Below, piece by piece: positions 8,741 through 19,372 of a DNA stretch of 42,883 nt. Both the position numbers and the translations under genes were made by a program. The stretch is from Thermoleophilia bacterium. GTDB taxonomy: Bacteria; Actinomycetota; Thermoleophilia; BMS3ABIN01. The notes under the pieces were generated by a model. The model saw nothing but the letters and a program-made list of their open reading frames with translations, ran no database searches and was not told where the DNA came from. Every line of letters begins with the position of its first letter. Position 1 is the first letter of the stretch. The stretch is from assembly GCA_014874265.1 (NCBI GenBank), contig JACWAM010000052.1:1-42883 (forward strand), in the 5' to 3' direction.

Positions 8741-9532
8741 TTACCACAAACGATGGGCCGCGCCCAAACCCGCCTCGCCCTCTGCCTTGCTCGCTGTCAA
8801 AATTCTGGGACCGTTCCGGGTCACAGCTACAGTATGCTCAAAATGAGCCGAGAGGTTGTTATCCGCTGTCGAGATGGCCCACTTATCCTCTCCCACCGTT
8901 ACTTTGTGCGTACCGGCATTTACCATCGGCTCGATAGCCAGGACCGTCCCTTCCTTAAGCAAAGGTCCCTCTCCCTCGGCGCCGAAATTCGGCACCTGCG
9001 GGTCTTCATGCATCTCCCTGCCAACGCCGTGGCCGACCAGGCTTCTGACCACGGTAAATCCGTTGGCGACGACATGCTCCTCCACCGCGTGCGAAACGTC
9101 TCCCAGATGGTTGCCCACAACGCACCGGGCAATTGCCCGCATCAGCGATGTTTCCGTGACCTCCATCAGCCTCAGGGCCAGAGGTCCCGGATCGCCCACG
9201 GCCACCGTAATGGCCGCATCAGCCACCCAGCCTCCGAGGGTAACGCCGACATCCAGGCTGATAATGTCGCCAAACTTCAGCTCGTACGGCCCGGGAATGC
9301 CGTGCACAACCATCTGGTTGGGCGATGCGCAGATAGAAGCCGGATAACCCCGGTATCCCTTAAAAGTGGGAATGCCTTTGTGCTCCCGGATAAAACTCTC
9401 CGCCACCCGGTCCAACTCCGCCGTCGTGACGCCCTCGGCGCAGCTATCACGCAAAAGCGCCAGGCAACCGGCAACAACTTCTCCCGCCCGGGCCATCTTC
9501 TCTATCTGGGCTGGAGACTTGCAAATAATCAA
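8741..9532 (-). CDS. map: Methionine aminopeptidase type I
   Basis: MIICKSPAQIEKMARAGEVVAGCL...GIPTFKGYRGYPASICASPNQMVVHGIP...GHGVGREMHEDPQVPNFG...VLAIEPM. Confidence 0.96.
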   Translation of the reverse strand: MIICKSPAQIEKMARAGEVVAGCLALLRDSCAEGVTTAELDRVAESFIREHKGIPTFKGYRGYPASICASPNQMVVHGIPGPYELKFGDIISLDVGVTLGGWVADAAITVAVGDPGPLALRLMEVTETSLMRAIARCVVGNHLGDVSHAVEEHVVANGFTVVRSLVGHGVGREMHEDPQVPNFGAEGEGPLLKEGTVLAIEPMVNAGTHKVTVGEDKWAISTADNNLSAHFEHTVAVTRNGPRILTASKAEGEAGLGAAHRLW

Positions 9533-9592
9533 ATCGATGCCCTGCCCTCTCGCTTGCGCGGTTTGCCGGAAATCAAGCGGCGTGATCAGAAT

Positions 9593-10246
9593 CTATTGAC
9601 TGAGAATTCCCCTGATCCTTTGGTAAATCTCGTCAGGATGCCCGACGCCGTCGATTTCTGTCAGGACACCGCGGGACCGGTAATAATCGATCAGCGGCTC
9701 CGTCTGCGTCCTGTAAACTTCAAGCCGGTTTCGCACCGTCTCTTCGCTGTCATCGCTTCGTTGAAATATTTCTCCGCCGCACTGATCGCAAACACCTTCC
9801 TGCCGGGGCGGTGAAAAAACTACATGATACGGCTTTTGACAATTGCGGCAAAGCCGCCTGCCGGTAAGCCGTTTAATCAGCTCTGACTCGGGAACGATAA
9901 TCGCCAGCGCCATCGTAATCTGCTTGCCGGCAGCGTCCAGCGCCTCGTCCAGCTCGTGGGCCTGAGACAGGCTCCGGGGAAAACCGTCCAGCAAGAAACC
10001 GCTCTCCGTATCCAGCTGCCGGAGCCGGTCGACAACGATACCGATGACGACTTCGTCCGGCACCAGCTCGCCGGCGTCCATAAACCCTTTGGCCTTGACG
10101 CCCAGCTCCGTGCCGGCGGCGACCGCTTCCCGCAGCATATCGCCGGTGGAGATGTGCACCAGGCCGTAGTCCTTCTTGATTCGCTCCGCCTGCGTGCCCT
10201 TGCCGGCGCCCGGCGGCCCCAGGAGAATGACGTTCAGCCCAGCCAT
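9593..10246 (-). CDS. adk: Adenylate kinase (zinc-lid type)
   Basis: NVILLGPPGAGKGTQAERIKKDYGLVHISTGDMLR; lid CRNCQ...CDQC. Confidence 0.97.
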   Translation of the reverse strand: MAGLNVILLGPPGAGKGTQAERIKKDYGLVHISTGDMLREAVAAGTELGVKAKGFMDAGELVPDEVVIGIVVDRLRQLDTESGFLLDGFPRSLSQAHELDEALDAAGKQITMALAIIVPESELIKRLTGRRLCRNCQKPYHVVFSPPRQEGVCDQCGGEIFQRSDDSEETVRNRLEVYRTQTEPLIDYYRSRGVLTEIDGVGHPDEIYQRIRGILSQ

Positions 10247-11502
10247 TATTTCAGAAACCCTTCGTAATGGCGCATCAGCAATTGCGATTCCATCTGTTGC
10301 ATGGTTTGCAGCGCCACGCCCACAACAATCAGGATCGAGGTGCCACCGAAGAAAAACGGGATCCCCATCGTGGAGATCAGGATGTTGGGCAACACCGCGA
10401 TCGCCGCCAGGAAGATCGCCCCCGGCAGCGTCAGCCGGGTCAGCACCCGGTCGAGATAAACGGCCGTCGGCCGCCCCGGCCGGATACCGGGAATGAAACC
10501 GCCGTATTTCTTTAAGTCATTAGCGCGTTCCACCGGATCGAACTGGACCGCAGTATAAAAATAGGTAAAACCAATGATGAGGATGGCGTCGATAATCAGG
10601 AAAGGCGCCCCTGAAGGCGATAAAAAGCTGGCAAACCCCTGCGCCACGGCCCCAGGGAAAAAGCGTGCGATCGTCGGCGGAAACATCAGCACCGAGGAAG
10701 CAAAGATAACCGGGATGACGCCGGCCATGTTGACTGACAGCGGCAGGTAAGTGCTGCCGCCGGTGGTCATGCGGCGGCCGATCTGGCGTTTGGCGTACTG
10801 GATGTTTATTCGTCGCTGGCCCTCCTGCACCAGCACGACGCCCATGACGACAACGATGGCAATAGCAATCATGATCACGATTGTAAAGGCGCTGGCGCTC
10901 CCATTGAGGAACCGGTAGAGAGCCGGCAGCAGGCCGGAGACAATGCTGGCGAAGATTATCAGCGAGATGCCGTTGCCGATGCCATGCTGCGTGATCAGCT
11001 CGCCGATCCACATCAGCAGCACCGTTCCGGCCGTCAGCGTGATCACGATCTCGTAAAGTTTAAGCGGCGTCAGCTGGATAATCCCCTGCTGCGCGAAAAG
11101 AACGGTGAAGCCGACCGATTGCGCCAGCGCCAGCCCGACCGTGAGATAACGGGTGTACTGGGTGATTTTTCGCTGCCCTGCCTCTCCCTCGCGGGCAAGC
11201 TCCTTCAATGAAGGGAACGCCATCGTCAGCAGCTGCAGAATGATGGACGCGGTGATATATGGCATGATGCCCAGGGCAAAGACGGCAAATCTGGTGAGCG
11301 CGCCGCCGGAGAACAGATTCAGAAAACCAAGAATGGAATTTTGATTCGAGCCGTTGCTAATAAACTGATTGATTGCATGAACATTTATGCCCGGAACCGG
11401 CACGTGCGCTCCCAGGCGGTAGACAACAATCATCCCCGCGGTAAAGAGCAACTTTAACCGCAGCTCGGGAATCCTCCAGGCATTTGCCAGCGATCCCAGC
11501 AC
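10246..11502 (-). CDS. secY: Preprotein translocase subunit SecY
   Basis: LANAWRIPELRLKLLFTAGMIVVYRLGAHVPVPGIN...GIGNGISLIIFASIVSGLP-type motifs; 10 TM; 1-nt overlap with adk. Confidence 0.97.
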   Translation of the reverse strand: MLGSLANAWRIPELRLKLLFTAGMIVVYRLGAHVPVPGINVHAINQFISNGSNQNSILGFLNLFSGGALTRFAVFALGIMPYITASIILQLLTMAFPSLKELAREGEAGQRKITQYTRYLTVGLALAQSVGFTVLFAQQGIIQLTPLKLYEIVITLTAGTVLLMWIGELITQHGIGNGISLIIFASIVSGLLPALYRFLNGSASAFTIVIMIAIAIVVVMGVVLVQEGQRRINIQYAKRQIGRRMTTGGSTYLPLSVNMAGVIPVIFASSVLMFPPTIARFFPGAVAQGFASFLSPSGAPFLIIDAILIIGFTYFYTAVQFDPVERANDLKKYGGFIPGIRPGRPTAVYLDRVLTRLTLPGAIFLAAIAVLPNILISTMGIPFFFGGTSILIVVGVALQTMQQMESQLLMRHYEGFLK

Positions 11503-12015
11503 CTAGATTACCTCCGCCTTGCCGCCGGCGGCCTCGATTTTCTCCCGCGCCGACCGGCTGAACCCCGCGGCCTGAATGGTGAGAGCCGTCTTGATCTCTC
11601 CATGCCCGAGAATCTTGACCGGGACTTCGGCGCTGCTGATGATCCCTGCCTCTCGCAACACCGCCGGGTTAACAACCGCGCCTTCCTTGAAATTGACCAA
11701 GCGGCTTAAGTTGACAGCCTGCGTCATGGTGCGAAAAGGACCAAAAGGCATGCTCATTTTCTTGTTGGGGCCGCGCAGTTTGCCCACCCTCATGTAGAGC
11801 GGCATCTGACCGCCCTCATAGCCGGCGCGAACGCCGCCGCCGGAGCGGCTGGTAAAACCCTTATGACCGCGGCCGGACGTTTTGCCGTGGCCGCTGCCAT
11901 GACCCCGGCCGACACGCTTTCGGGCATGCTTGGCGCCCGGCGACGGCCTCAGGTTGTGGAGGCCGATATAGGTCTCGGTGTTGACGTTTTGTTCTTTTTT
12001 ATTATCTGTACTCAT
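11503..12015 (-). CDS. rplO: 50S ribosomal protein L15
   Basis: LHNLRPSPGAKHARKRVGRGHGSGHGKTSGRGHKGFTSRSGGGVRAGYEGGQMPLYMRVGKLRG. Confidence 0.96.
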   Translation of the reverse strand: MSTDNKKEQNVNTETYIGLHNLRPSPGAKHARKRVGRGHGSGHGKTSGRGHKGFTSRSGGGVRAGYEGGQMPLYMRVGKLRGPNKKMSMPFGPFRTMTQAVNLSRLVNFKEGAVVNPAVLREAGIISSAEVPVKILGHGEIKTALTIQAAGFSRSAREKIEAAGGKAEVI

Positions 12016-12094
12016 TAGCCACCGGTTTCTGGTTTCCAGTTTCTGGTTAAACCCTTAAAAAAGGAAACAGAAACTATAAACTCGGAACACGAAA

Positions 12095-12280
12095 CTATTT
12101 TTTTACCTCTTCTACCTCAACCAGATAACGAACCTGGTGAATCATGCCCCGGATCACCGGATTATCGTCATGCACGACGCTGTGATTAATCTTCCGGAGG
12201 CCGAGCGCCCTGACTGTCTTCCGATGCCGGTCCTTGTGACCGATAAGGCTTTTCTTCTGGGTAATCTTTATTCGCGCCAT
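12095..12280 (-). CDS. rpmD: 50S ribosomal protein L30
   Basis: [59 protein letters not shown]. Confidence 0.96.
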   Translation of the reverse strand: MARIKITQKKSLIGHKDRHRKTVRALGLRKINHSVVHDDNPVIRGMIHQVRYLVEVEEVKK

Positions 12281-12880
12281 TTACTTGGCCGCCCCCTCTG
12301 CGGCCTTGGCCGCCGTCTTCGCGGTTTTCTGCGACTTGGCAGCCGGCTCAGGCTCGGGTTCGATTCCCAATATCTCGGCGACGGTCTTGCCCCGGAGCTT
12401 GGCCAGTGCTTTTGGATCCTTAAGCGACGCCAGCCCGTCGATGCTGGCCCGGACCATGTTGATCGGATTGGTGGTTCCCAGACATTTCGCCAGTACGTCG
12501 CGCACGCCCGCCAGCTCCAGCACCGCCCGCACCCCGCCGCCGGCAATAATGCCGGTGCCAGGAGAAGCCGGTTTTAGCAGCACCCGGCCGGCGCCGTAAC
12601 GCCCCAGGATCTGATGCGTGATCGTGTTGTTGTGCTTGGGCACGGTGAACATATTCTTCTTCGCATCTTCCACCGCCTTTTGGATCGCCAGCGGCACCTC
12701 TTTCGCTTTTCCATAACCGACGCCAACCCGGTTGACCGTGTCGCCCACGACCACCAGCGCCGTGAAGGAGAAGCGCCGGCCGCCCTTGACCACCTTGGCA
12801 ACGCGGTTGATATGGACTACTTTCTCCTGCAACTCCGGCCCTTTGCGGCCCAATTCGATTTTCTCATAAGCATCGGCCAT
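12281..12880 (-). CDS. rpsE: 30S ribosomal protein S5 with Ala/Lys-rich C-terminal tail
   Basis: [60 protein letters not shown]; tail [26 protein letters not shown]. Confidence 0.96.
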   Translation of the reverse strand: MADAYEKIELGRKGPELQEKVVHINRVAKVVKGGRRFSFTALVVVGDTVNRVGVGYGKAKEVPLAIQKAVEDAKKNMFTVPKHNNTITHQILGRYGAGRVLLKPASPGTGIIAGGGVRAVLELAGVRDVLAKCLGTTNPINMVRASIDGLASLKDPKALAKLRGKTVAEILGIEPEPEPAAKSQKTAKTAAKAAEGAAK

Positions 12881-12882
12881 TG

Positions 12883-13251
12883 TTAAAACTTAATCCCTCC
12901 CTTGCGGACTCCATCAGCCAGGGCCTTGACACGGCCATGATAAAGATAGTTACCTCGATCGAAAACAATTTCGTCGATATTCTTTTCCCTGGCCCTAGCC
13001 GCCAGCAACTCGCCCACCTTCCCGGCAGCCTCACTCTTGCTCAAGCCGGTTTCCTTGATATCCCGAATCGAAGCGGAGGCCAGCGTGTTTCCTTTCAGAT
13101 CATCGATGATCTGCGCATAAATACCTTTATTGCTGCGGAAAACCGACAGGCGGGGCCGCTCGAAGTTCGTCTTCAGGACGCGGCGCACGCGCATACTGCG
13201 GCGAAGGCGCGTCTTGCTTCTGCTTTTTAGCTGTTCGGCGGTTTTTGCCAT
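12883..13251 (-). CDS. rplR: 50S ribosomal protein L18
   Basis: [45 protein letters not shown]...[26 protein letters not shown]. Confidence 0.97.
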   Translation of the reverse strand: MAKTAEQLKSRSKTRLRRSMRVRRVLKTNFERPRLSVFRSNKGIYAQIIDDLKGNTLASASIRDIKETGLSKSEAAGKVGELLAARAREKNIDEIVFDRGNYLYHGRVKALADGVRKGGIKF

Positions 13252-13787
13252 TATGCCCGCTTGCCAACCTTTCTCCGAATATGCTCTTCCACGTATTTGA
13301 TGCCCTTTCCCTTGTAAGGCTCAGGCGGCCGCACAGAGCGAATCTTGGCCGCCATCTGGCCAACGACCTGCTTGTCGATTCCCCTGATGATGATCTGGGT
13401 CGGCTTGGGAACCTCGAAGGACGTGTCCGCATTTGCCGGCTGGATCAAAACCGGATGCGAGTAACCAACGGCAAGCTCCAGGTCTTTTCCCTTCAGCTGG
13501 GCCCGGTAGCCAACGCCGTTGATCTCCAGCTCGCGGCTAAACCCCTGCGTCACGCCATGGACCATATTGGCGATCAGCGTCCGCGTCAGCCCGTGCAGCG
13601 AGCGGTGATGCCCCTGATCGGTGGGCCGGCGCACCAGAATCTGGCCGTCCTCCTGGACGATCTCCATCTCTGGCGAAAACCGTCCCGCCAGCGACCCTTT
13701 GGGGCCCTTGACGCTAACGTCACTGCCGTCGATCCTGACCTCGACGCCATCCGGAACTGCTATGGGAGTTCTTCCAATTCGTGACAC
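13251..13787 (-). CDS. rplF: 50S ribosomal protein L6
   Basis: [33 protein letters not shown]...[26 protein letters not shown]. Confidence 0.97.
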   Translation of the reverse strand: MSRIGRTPIAVPDGVEVRIDGSDVSVKGPKGSLAGRFSPEMEIVQEDGQILVRRPTDQGHHRSLHGLTRTLIANMVHGVTQGFSRELEINGVGYRAQLKGKDLELAVGYSHPVLIQPANADTSFEVPKPTQIIIRGIDKQVVGQMAAKIRSVRPPEPYKGKGIKYVEEHIRRKVGKRA

Positions 13788-13862
13788 TTAAAAAAATAAC
13801 CTCATATTGTACGTTTGACCCGTCAGCCAGGCCCTGACAACCCTTAATTTATTCGTTTTTTA

Positions 13863-14261
13863 TCACCAGATAAAGCAGACTACCTCGCCGCCGATTCCTT
13901 TCTTCTCGGCGTCACGTCCGGTCATCAACCCTTTCGAGGTGGAAAGCACTGCCGTTCCCAGCCCTCCCAGAACCCTGGGAATGCTGTCCTTCTTCGCGTA
14001 AACACGACGGCCAGGCTTGCTGATCCGCTTCAGGCCGGAGATCACCCGGCGCCGGTCATCGCCATATTTCAGATCCAGCACGATCATGTCAAAACTGTCG
14101 CCGTGGACAACGGAATAATCCAGAATATATCCCTCTTCCTTCAGCAGCCTGGCGATTTCCACCTTCATCGTCGAAACAGGCATCTCCACGTTATCTTTCA
14201 GGCTTGTATTCGCGTTCCTGATGCGAGTCAGCATATCCGAGATCGGATCATTTACTGCCAT
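13863..14261 (-). CDS. rpsH: 30S ribosomal protein S8
   Basis: VNDPISDMLTRIRNANTSLKDNVEMPVSTMKVEIARLLKEEGYI...STSKGLMTGRDAEKKGIGGEVVCFIW. Confidence 0.97.
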   Translation of the reverse strand: MAVNDPISDMLTRIRNANTSLKDNVEMPVSTMKVEIARLLKEEGYILDYSVVHGDSFDMIVLDLKYGDDRRRVISGLKRISKPGRRVYAKKDSIPRVLGGLGTAVLSTSKGLMTGRDAEKKGIGGEVVCFIW

Positions 14262-14273
14262 ATCACCAACCTC

Positions 14274-14459
14274 CTACCAGCTGGACTTGGTCAGCCCAGG
14301 GATTACACCGTGATGGGCAAGCTCTCTCAGACAGATGCGGCACAGTCCAAATTTGCGAAAATAACCGCGCGGCCTGCCGCAGCGCCGGCAGCGGTAATAT
14401 GATCTGCTCTTGTACTTTGGCGAGCGATTGGATTTGACTACCAATGATGTTTTCGCCAT
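14274..14459 (-). CDS. rpsN: 30S ribosomal protein S14 type Z (zinc)
   Basis: [61 protein letters not shown]. Confidence 0.97.
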   Translation of the reverse strand: MAKTSLVVKSNRSPKYKSRSYYRCRRCGRPRGYFRKFGLCRICLRELAHHGVIPGLTKSSW

Positions 14460-14470
14460 GAAAAATCTCC

Positions 14471-15013
14471 TTAGCGCTCACGGAACGGCATGCCTATCCT
14501 TGCGATAAGCTCCCGTCCCTGTTCGTCGTTGCTGGCGGTGGTCGTAATTGCAATATCGAGCCCGCGGGTCTGGGTGATCGAGTCATAGTCGATCTCAGGG
14601 AAGATCATCTGCTCCTTGATGCCCAGCGACATATTGCCCCGGCCATCAAACGACTTAGGCGAGATCCCCCGAAAATCACGAATCCGCGGCAGCGCTATCG
14701 AGATCAGCCGGTCCAGAAATTCATACATCCGCTCGCCTCTTAGCGTCACGGAGCAGCCTACCGGCATTCCCTCCCGGATCTTGAACTGGGCGATGGACTT
14801 TCTGGCCCGGTTCAGCCGCGGCTTCTGCCCGGTAATCACGGCCAGTTCCTGCATCGCGTCATCGAGAGCCTTGGCGTCCGTCTTGGCCTCGCCGACGCCC
14901 ATATTTACCGTGATCTTGGTGACCCTGGGAACCTCCATCGGGTTCTTGAACGCCAGCTCTTTCATAAGCGCAGGCAGAATCTCCTGTTCGTATCTGTCTT
15001 TCAGGCGCGCCAT
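14471..15013 (-). CDS. rplE: 50S ribosomal protein L5
   Basis: [43 protein letters not shown]...[30 protein letters not shown]. Confidence 0.97.
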   Translation of the reverse strand: MARLKDRYEQEILPALMKELAFKNPMEVPRVTKITVNMGVGEAKTDAKALDDAMQELAVITGQKPRLNRARKSIAQFKIREGMPVGCSVTLRGERMYEFLDRLISIALPRIRDFRGISPKSFDGRGNMSLGIKEQMIFPEIDYDSITQTRGLDIAITTTASNDEQGRELIARIGMPFRER

Positions 15014-15334
15014 TTAGTCAACCTCCGCGCCGCATTGCTTGCAGATCCGCATCCGGCGGTCGTCCGTTCGCTTGATTCCCAGCCGGACGGCATCGCTGCA
15101 GCGCGAGCAGTAAAACATCACATTGGATATGTTAATCGGCGCTTCCCGCTCCAGCGTCCCCTGAGGATTGTTCTGCGTCGGACGCTTGTGGCGCTTGACC
15201 ATATTGAGCCGTTCTACCACAACCCGCTCTTTCTTGGGATCGACGCGCAACACCTTGCCGGTCTTGCCCCGGGCTTTGCCCGCGATCACCTTGACCGTAT
15301 CGCCTTTTTTAATTTTTAGTTTGTTCTGTGACAT
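15014..15334 (-). CDS. rplX: 50S ribosomal protein L24 with C-terminal CxxC...CxxC
   Basis: LKIKKGDTVKVIAGKARGKTGKVLRVDPKKERVVVERLNMVKRHKRPTQNNPQG...YCSRC...CKQCGAEVD. Confidence 0.96.
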   Translation of the reverse strand: MSQNKLKIKKGDTVKVIAGKARGKTGKVLRVDPKKERVVVERLNMVKRHKRPTQNNPQGTLEREAPINISNVMFYCSRCSDAVRLGIKRTDDRRMRICKQCGAEVD

Positions 15335-15353
15335 AAAACCTTTAGTTCAAAGT

Positions 15354-15722
15354 TCAAAGCACTTCTGGGGCCAGAGAAACAATTTTCATAAAATTTCTGT
15401 CCCTCAACTCGCGAGCCACCGGGCCGAAAATGCGGGTTCCGCGAGGATTCTTGGCGGCGTCAATAAGCACCGCGGCATTCTCGTCAAAAGCAATGTAGGT
15501 GCCATCTTTGCGTCCAAGCTCTTTTTTGGTACGGACGACCACCGCCTGTACGACATCGCCCTTTTTTACGGCGCCGCCCGGCGTGGCCGACTTGACAGTG
15601 CCGACAATCGTATCCCCGACACGGGCGTAACGCCTCCGGGAACCGCCCATAATCCGGATGCACAGGAGCTCGCGGGCGCCGGTGTTATCAGCTACTTTTA
15701 GTCTTGTCTCGACCTGAATCAA
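15354..15722 (-). CDS. rplN: 50S ribosomal protein L14
   Basis: [68 protein letters not shown]. Confidence 0.97.
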   Translation of the reverse strand: MIQVETRLKVADNTGARELLCIRIMGGSRRRYARVGDTIVGTVKSATPGGAVKKGDVVQAVVVRTKKELGRKDGTYIAFDENAAVLIDAAKNPRGTRIFGPVARELRDRNFMKIVSLAPEVL

Positions 15723-15783
15723 TTAACGGTTTCTCTCCTGTAAAAATTGCCTGCTTAAGTTTTCCTCTTCGTCAATATTTTTG

Positions 15784-15861
15784 TTCAAAGTTCCGAGTTC
15801 AAAGTTCAAACCGGTTCAAGGTTTTTTCACGTTTAACTTTGTAACTTTGAACTTGAAACTA
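15784..15861. repeat. Inverted heptad-repeat element between rpsQ and rplN
   Basis: GTTCAAAGTTCCGAGTTCAAAGTTCAAA...AACTTTGTAACTTTGAACTTGAAACTA. Confidence 0.8.
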
Positions 15862-16128
15862 TTATTTTGCTTTCTCTATCACTTCGACCAGCCGCCAGCG
15901 CTTGTTCTTTGACAGGGGCCTGGTCTCGATGACGCGAACCATGTCACCGACATGAGCTTCGCTCTTCTCATCATGCACTGCCAGTTTTTTTGACCTGAGC
16001 ATTGTTTTGCCATACAAACGGTGCGGCTTCTTGGTATCGATGCGGACCGTGATCGTCTTTTCCATTCCGTCGCTAACCACGACGCCGCGGCGCTCTTTGC
16101 GAACGCTTGTTTCTGTCTCATTGCTCAA
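15862..16128 (-). CDS. rpsQ: 30S ribosomal protein S17
   Basis: RRGVVVSDGMEKTITVRIDTKKPHRLYGKTMLRSKKLAVHDEKSEAHVGDMVRVIETRPLSKNKRWRLVEVIEKAK. Confidence 0.96.
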   Translation of the reverse strand: MSNETETSVRKERRGVVVSDGMEKTITVRIDTKKPHRLYGKTMLRSKKLAVHDEKSEAHVGDMVRVIETRPLSKNKRWRLVEVIEKAK

Positions 16129-16349
16129 CTTGTGGCCTCCTGCTCACCGGCGAAATTACGCTCTTCCTGCACCGTCATGATCCGGGCGATATCTTGCCGG
16201 ACCAGCCGCAGCTTGCGCGGGTTATCCAGCTGCCCGGTGGCATGCTGAAATCTGAGATTGAACAGCTGCTTGCGCGTTTCACTCAGCCGCTGAACCAGTT
16301 CGTCGTCTGTCATTTCCCGAAGCTCGCTAGCCTTCAAAGATATCACCAC
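16125..16349 (-). CDS. rpmC: 50S ribosomal protein L29 (TTG at 16337 may be the real start)
   Basis: [56 protein letters not shown]. Confidence 0.95.
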   Translation of the reverse strand: MVISLKASELREMTDDELVQRLSETRKQLFNLRFQHATGQLDNPRKLRLVRQDIARIMTVQEERNFAGEQEATS

Positions 16350-16752
16350 CGCGCATCACGAATTTACATTTAACCGGCAGCTTGTGGGAGGCAAGCCGCA
16401 TGGCTTCCCGCGCCACCACCGGCGCCACTCCAGAGAGCTCAAACATGATCTTACCCGGCTTGACAACCGCCACCCATTGCTCGGGCGAGCCCTTGCCGCC
16501 ACCCATTCTGGTTTCAGCCGGCTTTTCCGTGACCGGTTTATGCGGGAAAATATCGATCCAGACTTTGCCGCCGCGCTTGATATGCCGGGTCATCGCGATA
16601 CGGGCGGCCTCGATTTGCCGGTTGGTAATCCACCCGGGCTCGAGCGCCTTTAGCCCGTACTCTCCGTGCTCGATCCGCGTGCCGCCTTTAGCCATCCCCG
16701 GCATCCGGCCCCGATGTTGTTTTCTATACTTTGTTTTCTTTGGTAGTAACAT
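16327..16752 (-). CDS. rplP: 50S ribosomal protein L16
   Basis: [88 protein letters not shown]. Confidence 0.97.
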   Translation of the reverse strand: MLLPKKTKYRKQHRGRMPGMAKGGTRIEHGEYGLKALEPGWITNRQIEAARIAMTRHIKRGGKVWIDIFPHKPVTEKPAETRMGGGKGSPEQWVAVVKPGKIMFELSGVAPVVAREAMRLASHKLPVKCKFVMRGGDIFEG

Positions 16753-16966
16753 CTTTAGTTCTACGTTCCAAGTTCAAAGTTCAAGGTTACATACATTTTT
16801 CTGTCTGCCAGGGCCCCAGTTCCAAAACTAATCCAGCGACATAAAACTACTCGTTCCCTCTGCTGCCTTTTCACAACAATGAAAATTTCAATGTTTCATA
16901 AAAGTCAAATAAGAAATGTTCTTGTTCTTGTTCCATGAGCTTCAACTTTGAACAGGAATGTTGAAC

Positions 16967-17662
16967 TTATTTTCTTCTTTGCGCGTCCACCTCGCCTAAC
17001 CGGCGCTCGTTCTTTTTGGTCTCCATGTCGTAGCCGGCAGGCATAATCTCGCCCTTGTTGATCCAGACCTTGACGCCGATACGTCCGAAGGTCGTACGGG
17101 CCTCCGTAAAACCATAATCGATGTCCGCCCGCAGCGTATGCAACGGCACACGTCCTTCGCTGTATCCCTCGCTGCGCGCCATTTCGGCGCCGCCCAACCG
17201 TCCGGAACAGGCGACCTTGATGCCCTCGGCTCCCGACCTGATTGCTGACGTAATGGCCCGCTTCATCGCGCGCCGGAAGGCAACCCTGCCCTCAAGCTGC
17301 TCGGCAATGGATTGCGCCACCAGATTGGCGTCCAACTCCGGCCGCTTGACCTCGATAATGTTGACGTGGACAGACTTCCCCGTTTGCGCATGAATCTCCT
17401 TGCGCAGGGCATCCACTTCGGCGCCGCTCTTGCCAATGACGATTCCGGGCCGGGCCGTATGGATGTCAATCGTGATTTTCTGCGTATCCTTCTTGATGTG
17501 GATATCCGACAGCGCCGCATGCCGCAGCTTGTTGCGGATATGCTCGCGGATCTTCAGATCCTCGATTAAAAAATTGGCAAATTCCTTTTCCGTATACCAG
17601 TGGGATTTCCAGTCATGAATGATTCCCAACCGGAGTCCTCCTGGATGAACTTTCTGACCCAT
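16967..17662 (-). CDS. rpsC: 30S ribosomal protein S3
   Basis: [46 protein letters not shown]...[16 protein letters not shown]. Confidence 0.97.
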   Translation of the reverse strand: MGQKVHPGGLRLGIIHDWKSHWYTEKEFANFLIEDLKIREHIRNKLRHAALSDIHIKKDTQKITIDIHTARPGIVIGKSGAEVDALRKEIHAQTGKSVHVNIIEVKRPELDANLVAQSIAEQLEGRVAFRRAMKRAITSAIRSGAEGIKVACSGRLGGAEMARSEGYSEGRVPLHTLRADIDYGFTEARTTFGRIGVKVWINKGEIMPAGYDMETKKNERRLGEVDAQRRK

Positions 17663-17663
17663 G

Positions 17664-18095
17664 CTATCCCTCCTCCCTGCTTGTCAGCTCAACGGTCACG
17701 TGACTGCTGCGTTTGTGAATCCGGCCGGCGCGGCCCATCGCCCGCGGCCGGAAACGCTTTAATGTTGGCCCTTCATTTACCACAATCCGGCTAATGTAAA
17801 GATCCTCACTGCTTAAGTCGTTGTTATTCTCCGCGTTGGCGGCGGCAGAAGAGATAACCTTGCCGATGACGCCCGCGGCTCCTCTGGTGGAAAAAGTAAG
17901 CGCCGCGCGGGCCTCCGCGATCTTCTTGCCGCGCACTGTGTCAGCCACCAGCCGCATCTTCCGCGGCGAAATGCGTACGTACTTGGCCGTCGCCGTCACC
18001 GACCGCGCTGCTGTTTCGGTTTCTTCTGCTTCTGCTTTTTCTTTTTTCTTTTTTTTGTCTGCCATAATAAACCTAGTTCCAGGTTCCGAGCTCAA
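17664..18095 (-). CDS. rplV: 50S ribosomal protein L22 with Lys/Glu-rich N-terminal extension ([18 protein letters not shown]..., likely start at 18065)
   Basis: [34 protein letters not shown]...[30 protein letters not shown]. Confidence 0.95.
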   Translation of the reverse strand: MSSEPGTRFIMADKKKKKEKAEAEETETAARSVTATAKYVRISPRKMRLVADTVRGKKIAEARAALTFSTRGAAGVIGKVISSAAANAENNNDLSSEDLYISRIVVNEGPTLKRFRPRAMGRAGRIHKRSSHVTVELTSREEG

Positions 18096-18145
18096 AGTTT
18101 AAAATCCCTTAAAAAAACAAACTTTGAACTTGGAACTTTGAACTA
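18068..18145. repeat. Inverted heptad-repeat element between rpsS and rplV
   Basis: CTAGTTCCAGGTTCCGAGCTCAAAGTT...AACTTTGAACTTGGAACTTTGAACTA; about 21 of 25 positions complementary between arms. Confidence 0.85.
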
Positions 18146-18427
18146 TTTAAGTGACGTGCTCCGATCGGTATGATGGCCGTGGCCGCGGAACGTGCGGGTG
18201 GGAGCAAACTCGCCGAGTTTATGACCCACCATGCTTTCCGTGATAAAGACCGGCACATGCTTGCGGCCGTCATGGACGGCGATCGTATGGCCGACCATCT
18301 CCGGGAAGACGGTGGAGGCGCGCGACCAGGTCTTGATCATCTTTTTCTTGCCTGATTCGTTCATCGCCTCGATCCGCGCCAGCAGTTTCGCCTGTACGAA
18401 CGGTCCTTTTTTTAACGATCTGCTCAT
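18143..18427 (-). CDS. rpsS: 30S ribosomal protein S19
   Basis: [83 protein letters not shown]. Confidence 0.97.
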   Translation of the reverse strand: MSRSLKKGPFVQAKLLARIEAMNESGKKKMIKTWSRASTVFPEMVGHTIAVHDGRKHVPVFITESMVGHKLGEFAPTRTFRGHGHHTDRSTSLK

Positions 18428-18438
18428 TTTTGTCCTTC

Positions 18439-19278
<840 letters not shown>

Positions 19279-19285
19279 AAATTCT

Positions 19286-19372
19286 TTCGTTTAACGTTTA
19301 ACGTTTAACGTTTAATGCTCCGCAAACAACTCCTGAAATCCGTCAAACCTTAAACATTAAAGTTGAACGTTC
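19286..19372. repeat. Heptad array GTTTAAC x3-4 with partial inverted arm between rplB and rplW
   Basis: cGTTTAACGTTTAACGTTTAACGTTTAAT ... cattaaagttgaacgttcc. Confidence 0.8.

Noticed and set aside
8753-9814. 353-aa plus-strand ORF spanning map and adk
   Set aside because: Antisense to two clear housekeeping genes; no motif or signal.
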